Positions 17,079 through 24,908 of a DNA stretch of 64,000 bases are shown here, piece by piece. The notes beneath the pieces are model-generated. The model was not told the origin of the DNA. It searched no databases and was given only the letters and a program-made list of their open reading frames with translations. Numbering within the stretch: position 1 is the stretch's first letter; each line of letters starts with the position of its first letter. This DNA is from Methylobacter marinus A45 (GTDB lineage: Bacteria; Pseudomonadota; Gammaproteobacteria; Methylococcales; Methylomonadaceae), in contig NZ_KB912877.1 of NCBI RefSeq assembly GCF_000383855.1, positions 1,813,285-1,877,284 on the forward strand, in the 5' to 3' direction. The translations under genes and the position numbers were made by a program.

Positions 17079-18749
17079 TCAGGCGGCTTTCGGCGCCAGC
17101 GCGGCGTCGATATCGGCCTGGGCTGTGGTGATGGGCTGGAGCCCGTACTTGTCCACCAGCGCCTGCACCAGGTTCGGGGTCAGGAACGCCGGCAAGGTGG
17201 GGCCGAGGCGAATGTTGCGGATGCCCAGCGCCAGCAGGGTCAACAGCACGGCGGCGGCCTTTTGTTCGAACCAGGAGACGATCAGCGACAATGGCAGGTC
17301 GTTCACCTCGCAGCCGAAGGCATCGGCCAATGCGGCGGCCACCTTGATGGCGGAATAGCTGTCGTTGCACTGCCCCATGTCGAGCAGGCGCGGGATGCCG
17401 CCTATGTCGCCGAAGTCGTGCTGGTTGAACCGGTATTTATTGCAACCCAGCGTCAGCAGGACGGTATCGGAGGGTGCCTTTTCGGCGAACTCGGTGTAGT
17501 AGTTGCGGCCGGGCGCCGCGCCGTCGCAGCCTCCGATCAGGAAGAAATGGCGGATGGCGCCGGACTTCACCGCGTCGATGACCTGGTCCGCGACGCCCAG
17601 CACGGCATCGCGGCCGAAACCGATGGTGATGGTTTTCTCGGCCCCGGCTTCGTCTTTGAAGCCGGGCAGCGCCCTGGCCGCCTGGATCACGGGCGCGAAG
17701 TTCCCGTCGCTGATATGGCGCACGCCGGGCCAGCCGACCGGGCCGGCGGTGAAGATGCGCTGGCGGTACTGGGGCTGCGGCTCGATGATGCAGTTAGACG
17801 TCATCAGGATGGGGCCGGGGAAATTGGCGAAGTCTTTCTGCTGGTCCTGCCAGGCGCCGCCGTAATTGCCCGCCAGATGCGGATAGGCCTTGAGTTTGGG
17901 GTAGGCATGCGCGGGCAGCATTTCGCCGTGCGTGTAGATGTTGATGCCGGTATCCCGGGTCTGCTCCAGCAGCGCCGCCAGATCGCCCAGGTCGTGGCCG
18001 GACACCAGAATGGCCTTGCCCGGGACCGGGGTCACGCGCACGTCGGTCGGCTGCTGCGCGCCGAAAGCGCCGGTGTTGGCCGCATCCAGCAATTCCATCA
18101 CGGACAGGTTAAGAAAGCCCAGGGCCAGACATTGATTGAGCAAGGCGTCCATGTCGTCAGGGTCCGAGCTGAGGAAATCCAAGGCATCCTCGACCCCGGC
18201 GTACACGTCCTCGCTTTCCTTGCCCAGCACGTGGGCATGGTGCGCATAGGCGCAGACGCCTTTCAGGCCATAAAGCACCAGCGAACGCAGGCCGATGATG
18301 TCGGCGCCGACCTGCTCGATCCCGGCATTGATGCCCACGCCGGCGGCCTGTTTGAGCAGTCCCTCCGTGTCGGCCGCGGGCTGCCAGGCGGCGGGGCCGG
18401 CGAGGCTTTCAGGCAGTTTGCCCGCCGCCAGCGCAGCCGCTTCATAGCGCGCCTTGACCCGATCGCGGATCGAGGCGGTCTGCTGCAACAGAACCGAGAA
18501 GCGGGTAGCATTGAAATTGACGTTGGTCAGCGTCGTGAACAACGCGTACAGCATGAAGCCGCCGGCTTCGTTATCGGGCGCGTTCAGGGCGCGGGCGCGC
18601 TTGGCGTACTGGGCGATGCCCTTGACGCCGTAAATCAGCAAATCCTGCAGGTCGGAGGTAGTGGCATCCTTGCCGCACATGCCTTTGGTGGAAGCACAGC
18701 CGCTTCCGGTTTCAGAGCGGTAGGTCTGTTCGCATTGGTAACAAAACAT
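17079..18749 (-). CDS. hcp: Hybrid-cluster protein (hydroxylamine reductase), class II
   Basis: This 556-residue protein has N-terminal cysteines 3, 6, 18 and 25 in the CX2CX11CX6C pattern of class II Hcp, and the hybrid-cluster ligands in later segments such as [10 protein letters not shown] and [10 protein letters not shown]. Hcp reduces hydroxylamine in vitro and acts as a high-affinity NO reductase or S-nitrosylase in cells. The ATG at 18749 has AAGGAGAA 7 nt upstream; the longer frame to 18806 runs through the promoter. A sigma-54 promoter and NorR boxes lie upstream, and the reductase gene follows. Confidence 0.95.
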   Translation of the reverse strand: MFCYQCEQTYRSETGSGCASTKGMCGKDATTSDLQDLLIYGVKGIAQYAKRARALNAPDNEAGGFMLYALFTTLTNVNFNATRFSVLLQQTASIRDRVKARYEAAALAAGKLPESLAGPAAWQPAADTEGLLKQAAGVGINAGIEQVGADIIGLRSLVLYGLKGVCAYAHHAHVLGKESEDVYAGVEDALDFLSSDPDDMDALLNQCLALGFLNLSVMELLDAANTGAFGAQQPTDVRVTPVPGKAILVSGHDLGDLAALLEQTRDTGINIYTHGEMLPAHAYPKLKAYPHLAGNYGGAWQDQQKDFANFPGPILMTSNCIIEPQPQYRQRIFTAGPVGWPGVRHISDGNFAPVIQAARALPGFKDEAGAEKTITIGFGRDAVLGVADQVIDAVKSGAIRHFFLIGGCDGAAPGRNYYTEFAEKAPSDTVLLTLGCNKYRFNQHDFGDIGGIPRLLDMGQCNDSYSAIKVAAALADAFGCEVNDLPLSLIVSWFEQKAAAVLLTLLALGIRNIRLGPTLPAFLTPNLVQALVDKYGLQPITTAQADIDAALAPKAA

Positions 18750-18794
18750 CGGACGTTCTCCTTGGGTTGTTTGAAAAAGGTTCGAACCGGGTTT

Positions 18795-18810
18795 TGCACG
18801 GACCATGCCA
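18795..18810 (-). promoter_or_regulatory. Sigma-54 promoter of hcp
   Basis: Read on the minus strand, TGGCATGGTCCGTGCA has GG and GC exactly 12 bp apart, as required for -24/-12 elements (consensus TGGCAY-N5-TTGCW). Transcription would start near 18784, giving a leader of about 35 nt. Confidence 0.8.
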
Positions 18811-18865
18811 AGCTGCGCCAGCGCTTTAAAACCTTACACTTTGTAGCCCATTTCGAGGTATAGTT

Positions 18866-18901
18866 GTCCTGTTAACATCGCGTTAAAGTTGTCTACTTAA
18901 C
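18866..18901. promoter_or_regulatory. Two NorR enhancer boxes
   Basis: GTCCTGTTAAC (18866-18876) and GTCTACTTAAC (18891-18901) both fit the NorR pattern GT-N7-AC. They lie about 80-117 bp upstream of the predicted hcp start, normal enhancer positions for a sigma-54 activator, and just before norR itself. I found no third box. Confidence 0.65.
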
Positions 18902-18916
18902 AACCAGGTTATCATT

Positions 18917-20467
18917 ATGACGACCCCTAACTTTTTTACCTCGCTGATTTCAGTAGTCGCGGACCTTTCCTCCCACATGCCATCGGAGCAGCGTTACCGG
19001 CGCCTGCTGCAGCATTTGCGCCAGACTTTTCCGTGCGATGCCTCGGCATTGCTCAGACTGGAAGGCCGCCAGCTGGTGCCTCTGGCGGTCAGCGGATTAT
19101 CGGAAGACACGCTGGGACGGCGTTTCGCCATTGACGAGCATCCGCGGCTGGCGCGCATTCTGGCATCCGACCGAGCCGTGCGCTTTGCCGCCGATTCCGA
19201 TCTGCCCGACCCCTACGACGGGCTGATCGAGGCGGAGGATGCCCGGCTGCTGGTACATGACTGCATGGGGGTAACGTTGTTTATCGACGGCGAACCCTGG
19301 GGCGTCCTGACCTTGGATGCGCTGGGCGCGGGCACGTTCGACGGCATCGACCCGCTGCAATTCAGCGCCTTCATCAGCCTGACCGCCGCATCGGTCAAGG
19401 CCGCCGGCCTGATCTCGTCCCTGGAGCAGCGGGTCAGCTATGCCACCCGGACCCTGATCAAGAAAAACGCCGATCACGGCCTGATCGGCGAGAGCGAATG
19501 CATGCAGGCCTTGCGCAATGAAATCTCCACCGTCGCACCCTCGGAACTGGCGGTGCTGATTCTGGGCGAGACCGGAGTGGGCAAGGAGCTGGTGGCCCAG
19601 CGCATTCATCTCGAATCGGCGCGCGCCGACCAGGTCATGGTGTACGTCAACTGCGCGGCGCTGCCCGAGAGCATTGCCGAGAGTGAACTGTTCGGCCACA
19701 GCAAGGGCGCGTTTTCCGGCGCCGTCAGCGACCGGGCCGGCAAGTTCGAGCTGGCCGACGGCGGCACGATTTTTCTCGACGAGATCGGCGAACTGCCGCT
19801 TTCAATCCAGGCGAAACTGCTGCGCACCCTGCAAAACGGCGACATACAGCGCGTCGGCAGCGATCGGCAGATCAAGGTCGATGTCCGGATCATCGCCGCG
19901 ACCAACCGCAACTTGCGGCAGGAAGTCGCCAGCGGCCAGTTCCGCTCCGATCTTTACCACCGCCTGGCCGTTTACCCCATGCATGTTCCGCCCCTGCGGG
20001 ACAGGGAAAAAGACGTTTTATTGCTGGCCGGCGCCTTCCTGGAAAAAAACCAGCAACACCTGGACGTTAAGAAGCTGCGCCTGGACTCGGGCGCTAAAAA
20101 AGCCCTGCAGGAGTACCACTGGCCCGGCAACGTCCGCGAACTGGAGCATTTGCTGAGCCGCGCCGCCCTCAAGGCCTCGACCCGGGGCAATCGCCAATCG
20201 GGCATCGTCACGATTTCCGCCGCCTATCTGGACATAGCCCCGCATGCGCAGGCCGAGCCGGGCGCCGTACAGGACGGCGCGGCATCGGATGCCGCGGCGA
20301 CTGTTTCAATCCCCCTGGATTTCAAAGACGCCGTTGATGAGTTCCAGCGCCAGCTTATCCGGCAGCAGATCGCCCGGCACCAGGGCAACAGGGCCGCCGC
20401 CGCGCGGTCGCTTGGGCTGGATCGCGGCAATTTTCATCGCTTGCTGAAACGCCTGGCGATGCTCTGA
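18917..20467 (+). CDS. norR: NO-responsive sigma-54 activator NorR
   Basis: This 516-residue activator has an N-terminal GAF domain with the iron-binding residues of NorR in the right places (Asp101, His114, Cys116, Asp134). An AAA+ domain follows with Walker A GETGVGKE, the sigma-54 contact loop GAFSGA (Ser in place of the usual Thr) and Walker B FLDEIGEL. A Fis-type helix-turn-helix (NRAAAARSLGLDRGNFHRLL) ends the protein. NO binding to iron in the GAF domain frees the ATPase. It is divergent from hcp, with NorR boxes and a sigma-54 promoter between them. Confidence 0.95.
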   Translation: MTTPNFFTSLISVVADLSSHMPSEQRYRRLLQHLRQTFPCDASALLRLEGRQLVPLAVSGLSEDTLGRRFAIDEHPRLARILASDRAVRFAADSDLPDPYDGLIEAEDARLLVHDCMGVTLFIDGEPWGVLTLDALGAGTFDGIDPLQFSAFISLTAASVKAAGLISSLEQRVSYATRTLIKKNADHGLIGESECMQALRNEISTVAPSELAVLILGETGVGKELVAQRIHLESARADQVMVYVNCAALPESIAESELFGHSKGAFSGAVSDRAGKFELADGGTIFLDEIGELPLSIQAKLLRTLQNGDIQRVGSDRQIKVDVRIIAATNRNLRQEVASGQFRSDLYHRLAVYPMHVPPLRDREKDVLLLAGAFLEKNQQHLDVKKLRLDSGAKKALQEYHWPGNVRELEHLLSRAALKASTRGNRQSGIVTISAAYLDIAPHAQAEPGAVQDGAASDAAATVSIPLDFKDAVDEFQRQLIRQQIARHQGNRAAAARSLGLDRGNFHRLLKRLAML

Positions 20468-20496
20468 GCCCAGGCCCCGCGGATAAGCCTGCGCCG

Positions 20497-20649
20497 CTAC
20501 CCCAGCTTTCGGTACAGGGTGCTGCGATCCACGCCCAACAGTCTGGCGGTCTGGATCTTATTGCCGCCGGTTGCCTCCAGTACATGGCGGATATAAGCGC
20601 GCTCCACGTCCTGCAGCAGCTTCGGCTGAATTTCCAACGACAGTTTGTC
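20497..20649 (-). pseudogene. Remnant of a Fis-type HTH domain
   Basis: Read on the minus strand, about 50 codons encode the C-terminus of a sigma-54-type activator (LLQDVERAYIRHVLEATGGN, then KIQTARLLGVDRSTLYRKLG and a stop). An in-frame TAA lies immediately upstream and there is no start codon, so only the DNA-binding tail of a lost gene remains. It is not a copy of the norR tail. Confidence 0.75.
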
Positions 20650-20732
20650 TTACCCGATTTTAATTAGCGGCTTTTTGCGTGGCCCGACTGGTCCGGCACC
20701 TGGCGGTTGGTCTATGCCTTTTAAACCGCGCG

Positions 20733-21281
20733 TTACCAGATCAAATCATCAGGCACCTGGTAAGCCGCATAGGCGTCATCGATTTTCTCTTCAGCCTGTT
20801 GCTGATCATTCAGCAACAGCACGCAGCGCTCATCACGCGCCTTTATTTTCAGCGCGACATCGGTCGGCACGATCTCGTACCGCTGCTCGCATTTCACGAT
20901 CGCCAGGCGGCCGCTGCTGATCTGGTCGCGCATGGCTTCCGAAACATACACGGTCTTGACCTTGTTGTCGTCGCTGAATTTGTAAGCAATGCCGTCGTCG
21001 ACATCGGCCTGCTCCCGTCGGTTCTGGTCGATCAGCTGCCTGATCTGGGCGGCGATCTCTTTTTGCTCCGCCTGTTCTTTCTTCAGCTGGCTGAGTTCGC
21101 GGTCGCGGGCGGCCTGCTCTTCCCTGGCTTTCTGCGCCAGGCGTCTGGCCTCATTGTCGCCTTCGGCGTTATTTTGCCGCTGCTGTTTGCGTTTATCCGA
21201 GCGAATCTGTTTAGCCTTCGCGTCGGTCGTCAGGCCCGATTTTAACAGCTGCTCCTGTAACGATAATTTTCTTTGGCTCAT
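20733..21281 (-). CDS. DUF2058-family protein (YaiL-like)
   Basis: This 182-residue, highly charged protein starts MSQRKLSLQEQLLKSGL, the conserved N-terminus of DUF2058. A lysine/glutamine-rich coiled coil (about residues 20-85) and a compact C-terminal domain follow. E. coli YaiL is a nucleoprotein-like relative of uncertain function. It stands alone on its strand between the HTH remnant and the regulator gene. Confidence 0.85.
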   Translation of the reverse strand: MSQRKLSLQEQLLKSGLTTDAKAKQIRSDKRKQQRQNNAEGDNEARRLAQKAREEQAARDRELSQLKKEQAEQKEIAAQIRQLIDQNRREQADVDDGIAYKFSDDNKVKTVYVSEAMRDQISSGRLAIVKCEQRYEIVPTDVALKIKARDERCVLLLNDQQQAEEKIDDAYAAYQVPDDLIW

Positions 21282-21366
21282 GGTTCGGTCCTAATAACTT
21301 GTTAAATTCCAGACGGGCGAAAACCGTTCGCTATACGCGACTTCATGCCCTATAAATTTGAATGCA

Positions 21367-22251
21367 TCACCTGTTGAAAATGATGTTGCCCAGACCCTGG
21401 ATATCGTAACCGCCCAATTCCTCGGCCTTCTCGATAAAAGCGGCGGAGCGGCTCAACGTAAACAGCGCCTGGATCGGCGGCTCGAAATAATCTCGCCGAC
21501 GCATGACCAGATCGAAACGCTCGGTCGCCAGCGGAATAAAGTCCAGATGCAATTGCCTGGCGACCGAAGCCACGGCAATACCTGCATCGGCCTTGCCGCC
21601 GGCAATGGTAAGCCCGACATCGAGCTCGGTCCGGGCTAGCTTGTTGACAATGTTAAGATCCGATCGATCAATCTTTCCGCCGGCCAGCAGATAATCCAGC
21701 AGCACCCGGCTGCCGGCGCCTTCCTGGCGGTCTATCAGCCGCGCCTTCTTGCCGGCCAGGTCGGCCAGAGAACCTACAGCCAACGGATTGCCCGGCGCGA
21801 CCACCAATCCCTGCTGCCGCCATGCCCATTCGATCACGACGATATCCTGACTCTTTAACGTCGACTTGATCAGCGGCACATTGTATTGGCCGCTGTCCAC
21901 ATCCAGCACATGCATGCCGCACAGGATCGCTTCGCCCAGGCCAAAGCGGCTCAAGCCTTCCAGGCTGCCGGTGGCCTGCACGGCCAATGGATGGCGGCTT
22001 TCGCGCAAGGCCCATTCCAGCAAGGGATCATGGCTGCCGACCACGACTTCCGGCACCTGTTGGACATAATGCGCATTCAAGGTCGATTCGCTGTTCTGCA
22101 TCAACCACAAATCGATCAAATGCCTGGGGAACAGCCATTTTCCCATGACCCGCGTGCACGGTATCTGCTTTTGCGCAACCAAATCGTAAATCTTGCGCTC
22201 CTTGATTCTTAAATACTCCGCGACTTCATGCACCGTCATCATTTCAGGCAA
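21367..22251 (-). CDS. Excisionase-type HTH regulator with PBP-like domain
   Basis: The product has a MerR/excisionase-type helix-turn-helix at the N-terminus (MTVHEVAEYLRIKERKIYDL, then a KWLFPRH segment), followed by a periplasmic-binding-protein-like domain to the end, as in molybdate or substrate-sensing regulators. I prefer the TTG at 22251 (294 residues), which has GGAGG exactly 8 nt upstream. The first ATGs at 22242/22239 lie too far from it and an ATG at 22320 ignores it. It is divergent from fdsG, so it is probably the formate dehydrogenase regulator. Confidence 0.75.
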   Translation of the reverse strand: MPEMMTVHEVAEYLRIKERKIYDLVAQKQIPCTRVMGKWLFPRHLIDLWLMQNSESTLNAHYVQQVPEVVVGSHDPLLEWALRESRHPLAVQATGSLEGLSRFGLGEAILCGMHVLDVDSGQYNVPLIKSTLKSQDIVVIEWAWRQQGLVVAPGNPLAVGSLADLAGKKARLIDRQEGAGSRVLLDYLLAGGKIDRSDLNIVNKLARTELDVGLTIAGGKADAGIAVASVARQLHLDFIPLATERFDLVMRRRDYFEPPIQALFTLSRSAAFIEKAEELGGYDIQGLGNIIFNR

Positions 22252-22346
22252 GCGTTTATCCTCCAGGTTGTTTGTTACAAATTGATGAAACAATATAACG
22301 AGGTTGCCGGCACCGTGCAATTCAGCTGATAAGGGCTGAAAATCAA

Positions 22347-22364
22347 ATAATTATGCATAATTAT
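22347..22364. promoter_or_regulatory. Perfect 18-bp palindrome, candidate operator
   Basis: ATAATTATGCATAATTAT is its own reverse complement and lies about 95 bp upstream of the regulator start. A near copy lies in front of fdsG. Confidence 0.55.
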
Positions 22365-22450
22365 GTTTTATTTTCATAATCTATCGGCATTCCTTCCATA
22401 TCCCTAGCCAGAAGCCGGTTTTTACGCCATCGCAAGAACCGTAGGGTACG

Positions 22451-22610
22451 AGACTGTGAAAGTATTCAATTTAAAAGATTTAACCACGAAGGACACGAAG
22501 CACACGAAGTTTTAAGTTATTGATTAATTTTATTTTTTCTTCGTGTCCTTCGTGATCTTCGTGGTGAATAAGGCTTTTTATGACGCTTTTCACTAATTCT
22601 TTCACAGTCT
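22451..22610. repeat. CACGAAG-type MITE-like element, best copy
   Basis: The 160-bp element is bounded by perfect 12-bp inverted repeats, AGACTGTGAAAG and CTTTCACAGTCT. Inside are long arms of repeated CACGAAG (ACCACGAAGGACACGAAG against CTTCGTGTCCTTCGTG). It carries no gene. GTAGGGTACG before it and GCGCACCCTAC about 75 bp after it look like an older repeat into which it inserted. Confidence 0.7.
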
Positions 22611-22752
22611 GGTACGCATTGCGTACCTGTCATAATCTCCATACGTACTGAGTTTCTAGGAAGGTACGCGATGCGCACCCTACAAACGCCATGATCCGGA
22701 CGCTGGAGTATCCCCCTGATTCCCCGCAGGACACACAAGCCATAAAACCACA

Positions 22753-22770
22753 ATAATTTTGCATAATTTG
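22753..22770. promoter_or_regulatory. Near copy of the regulator palindrome before fds
   Basis: ATAATTTTGCATAATTTG matches the perfect palindrome at 22347-22364 in 15 of 18 positions. It lies 93 bp upstream of the fdsG start, in the AT-rich promoter region of the fds operon. Confidence 0.5.
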
Positions 22771-22862
22771 TTATATTTATGTGTTTTTTACATGCCTATT
22801 TAAAATATGCTATTCTTCGCCATCCTTATTCCGAGACGAAAGAGCAACACAGCGAGACCAAC

Positions 22863-23339
22863 ATGACAGACCTTAACGGTAGACAAGAAGCGGTACGGAA
22901 CGCTATCGCCTCTTTAAAAGACAAGCCCGGAGCGCTTTTACCGATTCTGCACAGCGTGCAGGACACGATTGGTTACATTCCCGCCGACAGCATTCCGGAC
23001 ATTGCCAGGGCCTTGAATCTTTCCCGCGCCGAAGTGCATGGCGTCATCAGCTTTTATCATTACTTCCGCGACACGCCGCCCGGCAAACACACGCTGCACG
23101 TCTGCCGCGCCGAATCCTGTCAGGCCATGGGCAGCAAGCAACTGGAGAGCCATATCAAAAACAGGCTCGGCATCGACTATCATGAAACCACGGCCGATGG
23201 GAAGTTTTCCCTGGAACCCGTGTATTGTCTCGGCCTGTGCGCCCGTTCGCCGTCCCTGCAAATCGATGACGCCGTTTACGGCCGTGTCACTGAAGAGCGT
23301 TTCGACGCCATCGTCAACGAACTGGAGGCTTCCTTATGA
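22863..23339 (+). CDS. fdsG: NAD-dependent formate dehydrogenase, gamma subunit
   Basis: This 158-residue NuoE-like subunit carries a thioredoxin-fold [2Fe-2S] cluster with cysteines in CRAESCQ and CLGLCARSP. It passes electrons between the FMN site of FdsB and the cluster chain in FdsA. I chose the ATG at 22863 ([13 protein letters not shown]); the longer frame adds 28 residues reading through the leader. It is the first gene of fdsGBACD and overlaps fdsB by 4 nt. Confidence 0.93.
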   Translation: MTDLNGRQEAVRNAIASLKDKPGALLPILHSVQDTIGYIPADSIPDIARALNLSRAEVHGVISFYHYFRDTPPGKHTLHVCRAESCQAMGSKQLESHIKNRLGIDYHETTADGKFSLEPVYCLGLCARSPSLQIDDAVYGRVTEERFDAIVNELEASL

Positions 23340-24889
23340 GCATCACTGTCTACGTTCCGAATGATTCCTGCGCCGTTGCCATGGGTGCCGACCAGGTCGC
23401 TGCCGCCATTTCAGAACAAGCCCGAAACCGGGGGCTCGAAATCGATATCGTGCGCAACGGCTCGCGTGGCCTATACTGGCTGGAACCGATGATTGAAGTC
23501 GCAACGCCAGCAGGCCGCGTTGCTTACGGCCCGGTTCAGAAAAACGACGTCGAAGGACTTTTTGAAGCCGATTTCCTGAACGGCGGCGCGCATGCGCTGC
23601 ATCTCGGCCTCACGGAAGAAATGGACTATTTCAAGCGCCAACAGCGCCTGACTTTCGCGCGCGTCGGCATCACCGACCCGATCAGCCTGGACGACTATAT
23701 CAAACACGACGGCTACCGCGGCCTGAAGAACGCGCTGGCCATGAACAGCGCCGACATCGTCAAGCACGTCACCGATTCCGGCCTGCGCGGCCGCGGCGGC
23801 GCGGCATTCCCGACCGGCATCAAATGGAACACGGTGCTGAATACGCCGGCCGACCAGAAATACATCATCTGCAATGCCGACGAGGGCGACTCAGGCACTT
23901 TCTCTGACCGCATGATCATGGAAGGCGACCCGTTCGTGCTGGTCGAAGGCATGACGATCGCCGGTCTCGGCGTCGGCGCGACGCAAGGCTACATCTATCT
24001 GCGCGTCGAATACCCGCACGCGGAAAAAATGCTGAACGCGGCCATCGCGGCCGCCTATGAAGCCGGCTACCTCGGCGACAACATTCTGGGCAGCGGCCAC
24101 GCCTTCCATCTGGAAGTGCGCATAGGCGCGGGCGCCTATGTCTGCGGCGAGGAAACGTCCTTGATGGAAAGCCTGGAGGGCAAACGCGGTCTGGTGCGCT
24201 TCAAGCCGCCACTGCCGGCCATCAGCGGCCTGTTCGGCAAGCCGACTGTCGTGAACAATGTCATCTCGCTGGCTTCCGTGCCCATCATCCTGGACAAGGG
24301 CGGCGACTATTACCGCGACTTCGGCATGGGCCGCTCGCGCGGCACGCTGCCGATCCAGCTGTCGGGCAACATCAAGCGCCCGGGACTCGTCGAAAGCGCC
24401 TTCGGCCTGACCCTGCGCGAACTGCTGTACGACTTCGGCGGCGGCTCGGCGTCGGGACGCCCGATCCGGGCCGTGCAGGTCGGCGGGCCTTTAGGCTCCT
24501 ACATGCCTGAATCACAATTCGATACACCGCTCGATTACGAAGCGTTCTCGGCCATCTGGGCCGTCCTGGGCCACGGCGGCATCGTCGCGTTTGACGATAC
24601 GGTCAACATAGCTGAAATGGCCCGCTACAGCATGGAGTTCTGCGCGATCGAATCCTGCGGCAAATGCACGCCGTGCCGCATCGGTTCCACACGCGGCACG
24701 GAGGTCATGGACGCCATCATCAAGGGTGACAACCTCAACAAGAATATTCCGCTGCTGCGCGATCTGTGCGATACGCTGCTGAACGGCTCTCTCTGCGCGT
24801 TGGGAGGAATGACACCTTATCCGGTACTGAGCGCGCTGAATCATTTCCCCGAGGATTTCGGGGCTCAAGATAAAGCGAACGCGGCCTAA
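23336..24889 (+). CDS. fdsB: NAD-dependent formate dehydrogenase, beta subunit
   Basis: This 517-residue protein resembles NuoF: an N-terminal thioredoxin-like segment, then the FMN/NADH-binding domain ([43 protein letters not shown]) and a [4Fe-4S] motif [12 protein letters not shown]. This is the diaphorase subunit that reduces NAD+ with electrons from formate. Its ATG overlaps the fdsG stop (ATGA), so the two are translationally coupled. Confidence 0.95.
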   Translation: MSITVYVPNDSCAVAMGADQVAAAISEQARNRGLEIDIVRNGSRGLYWLEPMIEVATPAGRVAYGPVQKNDVEGLFEADFLNGGAHALHLGLTEEMDYFKRQQRLTFARVGITDPISLDDYIKHDGYRGLKNALAMNSADIVKHVTDSGLRGRGGAAFPTGIKWNTVLNTPADQKYIICNADEGDSGTFSDRMIMEGDPFVLVEGMTIAGLGVGATQGYIYLRVEYPHAEKMLNAAIAAAYEAGYLGDNILGSGHAFHLEVRIGAGAYVCGEETSLMESLEGKRGLVRFKPPLPAISGLFGKPTVVNNVISLASVPIILDKGGDYYRDFGMGRSRGTLPIQLSGNIKRPGLVESAFGLTLRELLYDFGGGSASGRPIRAVQVGGPLGSYMPESQFDTPLDYEAFSAIWAVLGHGGIVAFDDTVNIAEMARYSMEFCAIESCGKCTPCRIGSTRGTEVMDAIIKGDNLNKNIPLLRDLCDTLLNGSLCALGGMTPYPVLSALNHFPEDFGAQDKANAA

Positions 24890-24908
24890 CCCATTTAAGG
24901 AGACGACT

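Noticed and set aside
17262-18863. 533-codon plus-strand frame
   Set aside because: It lies opposite hcp, whose cysteine motifs and promoter are clear; no family pattern is visible in the shadow frame.
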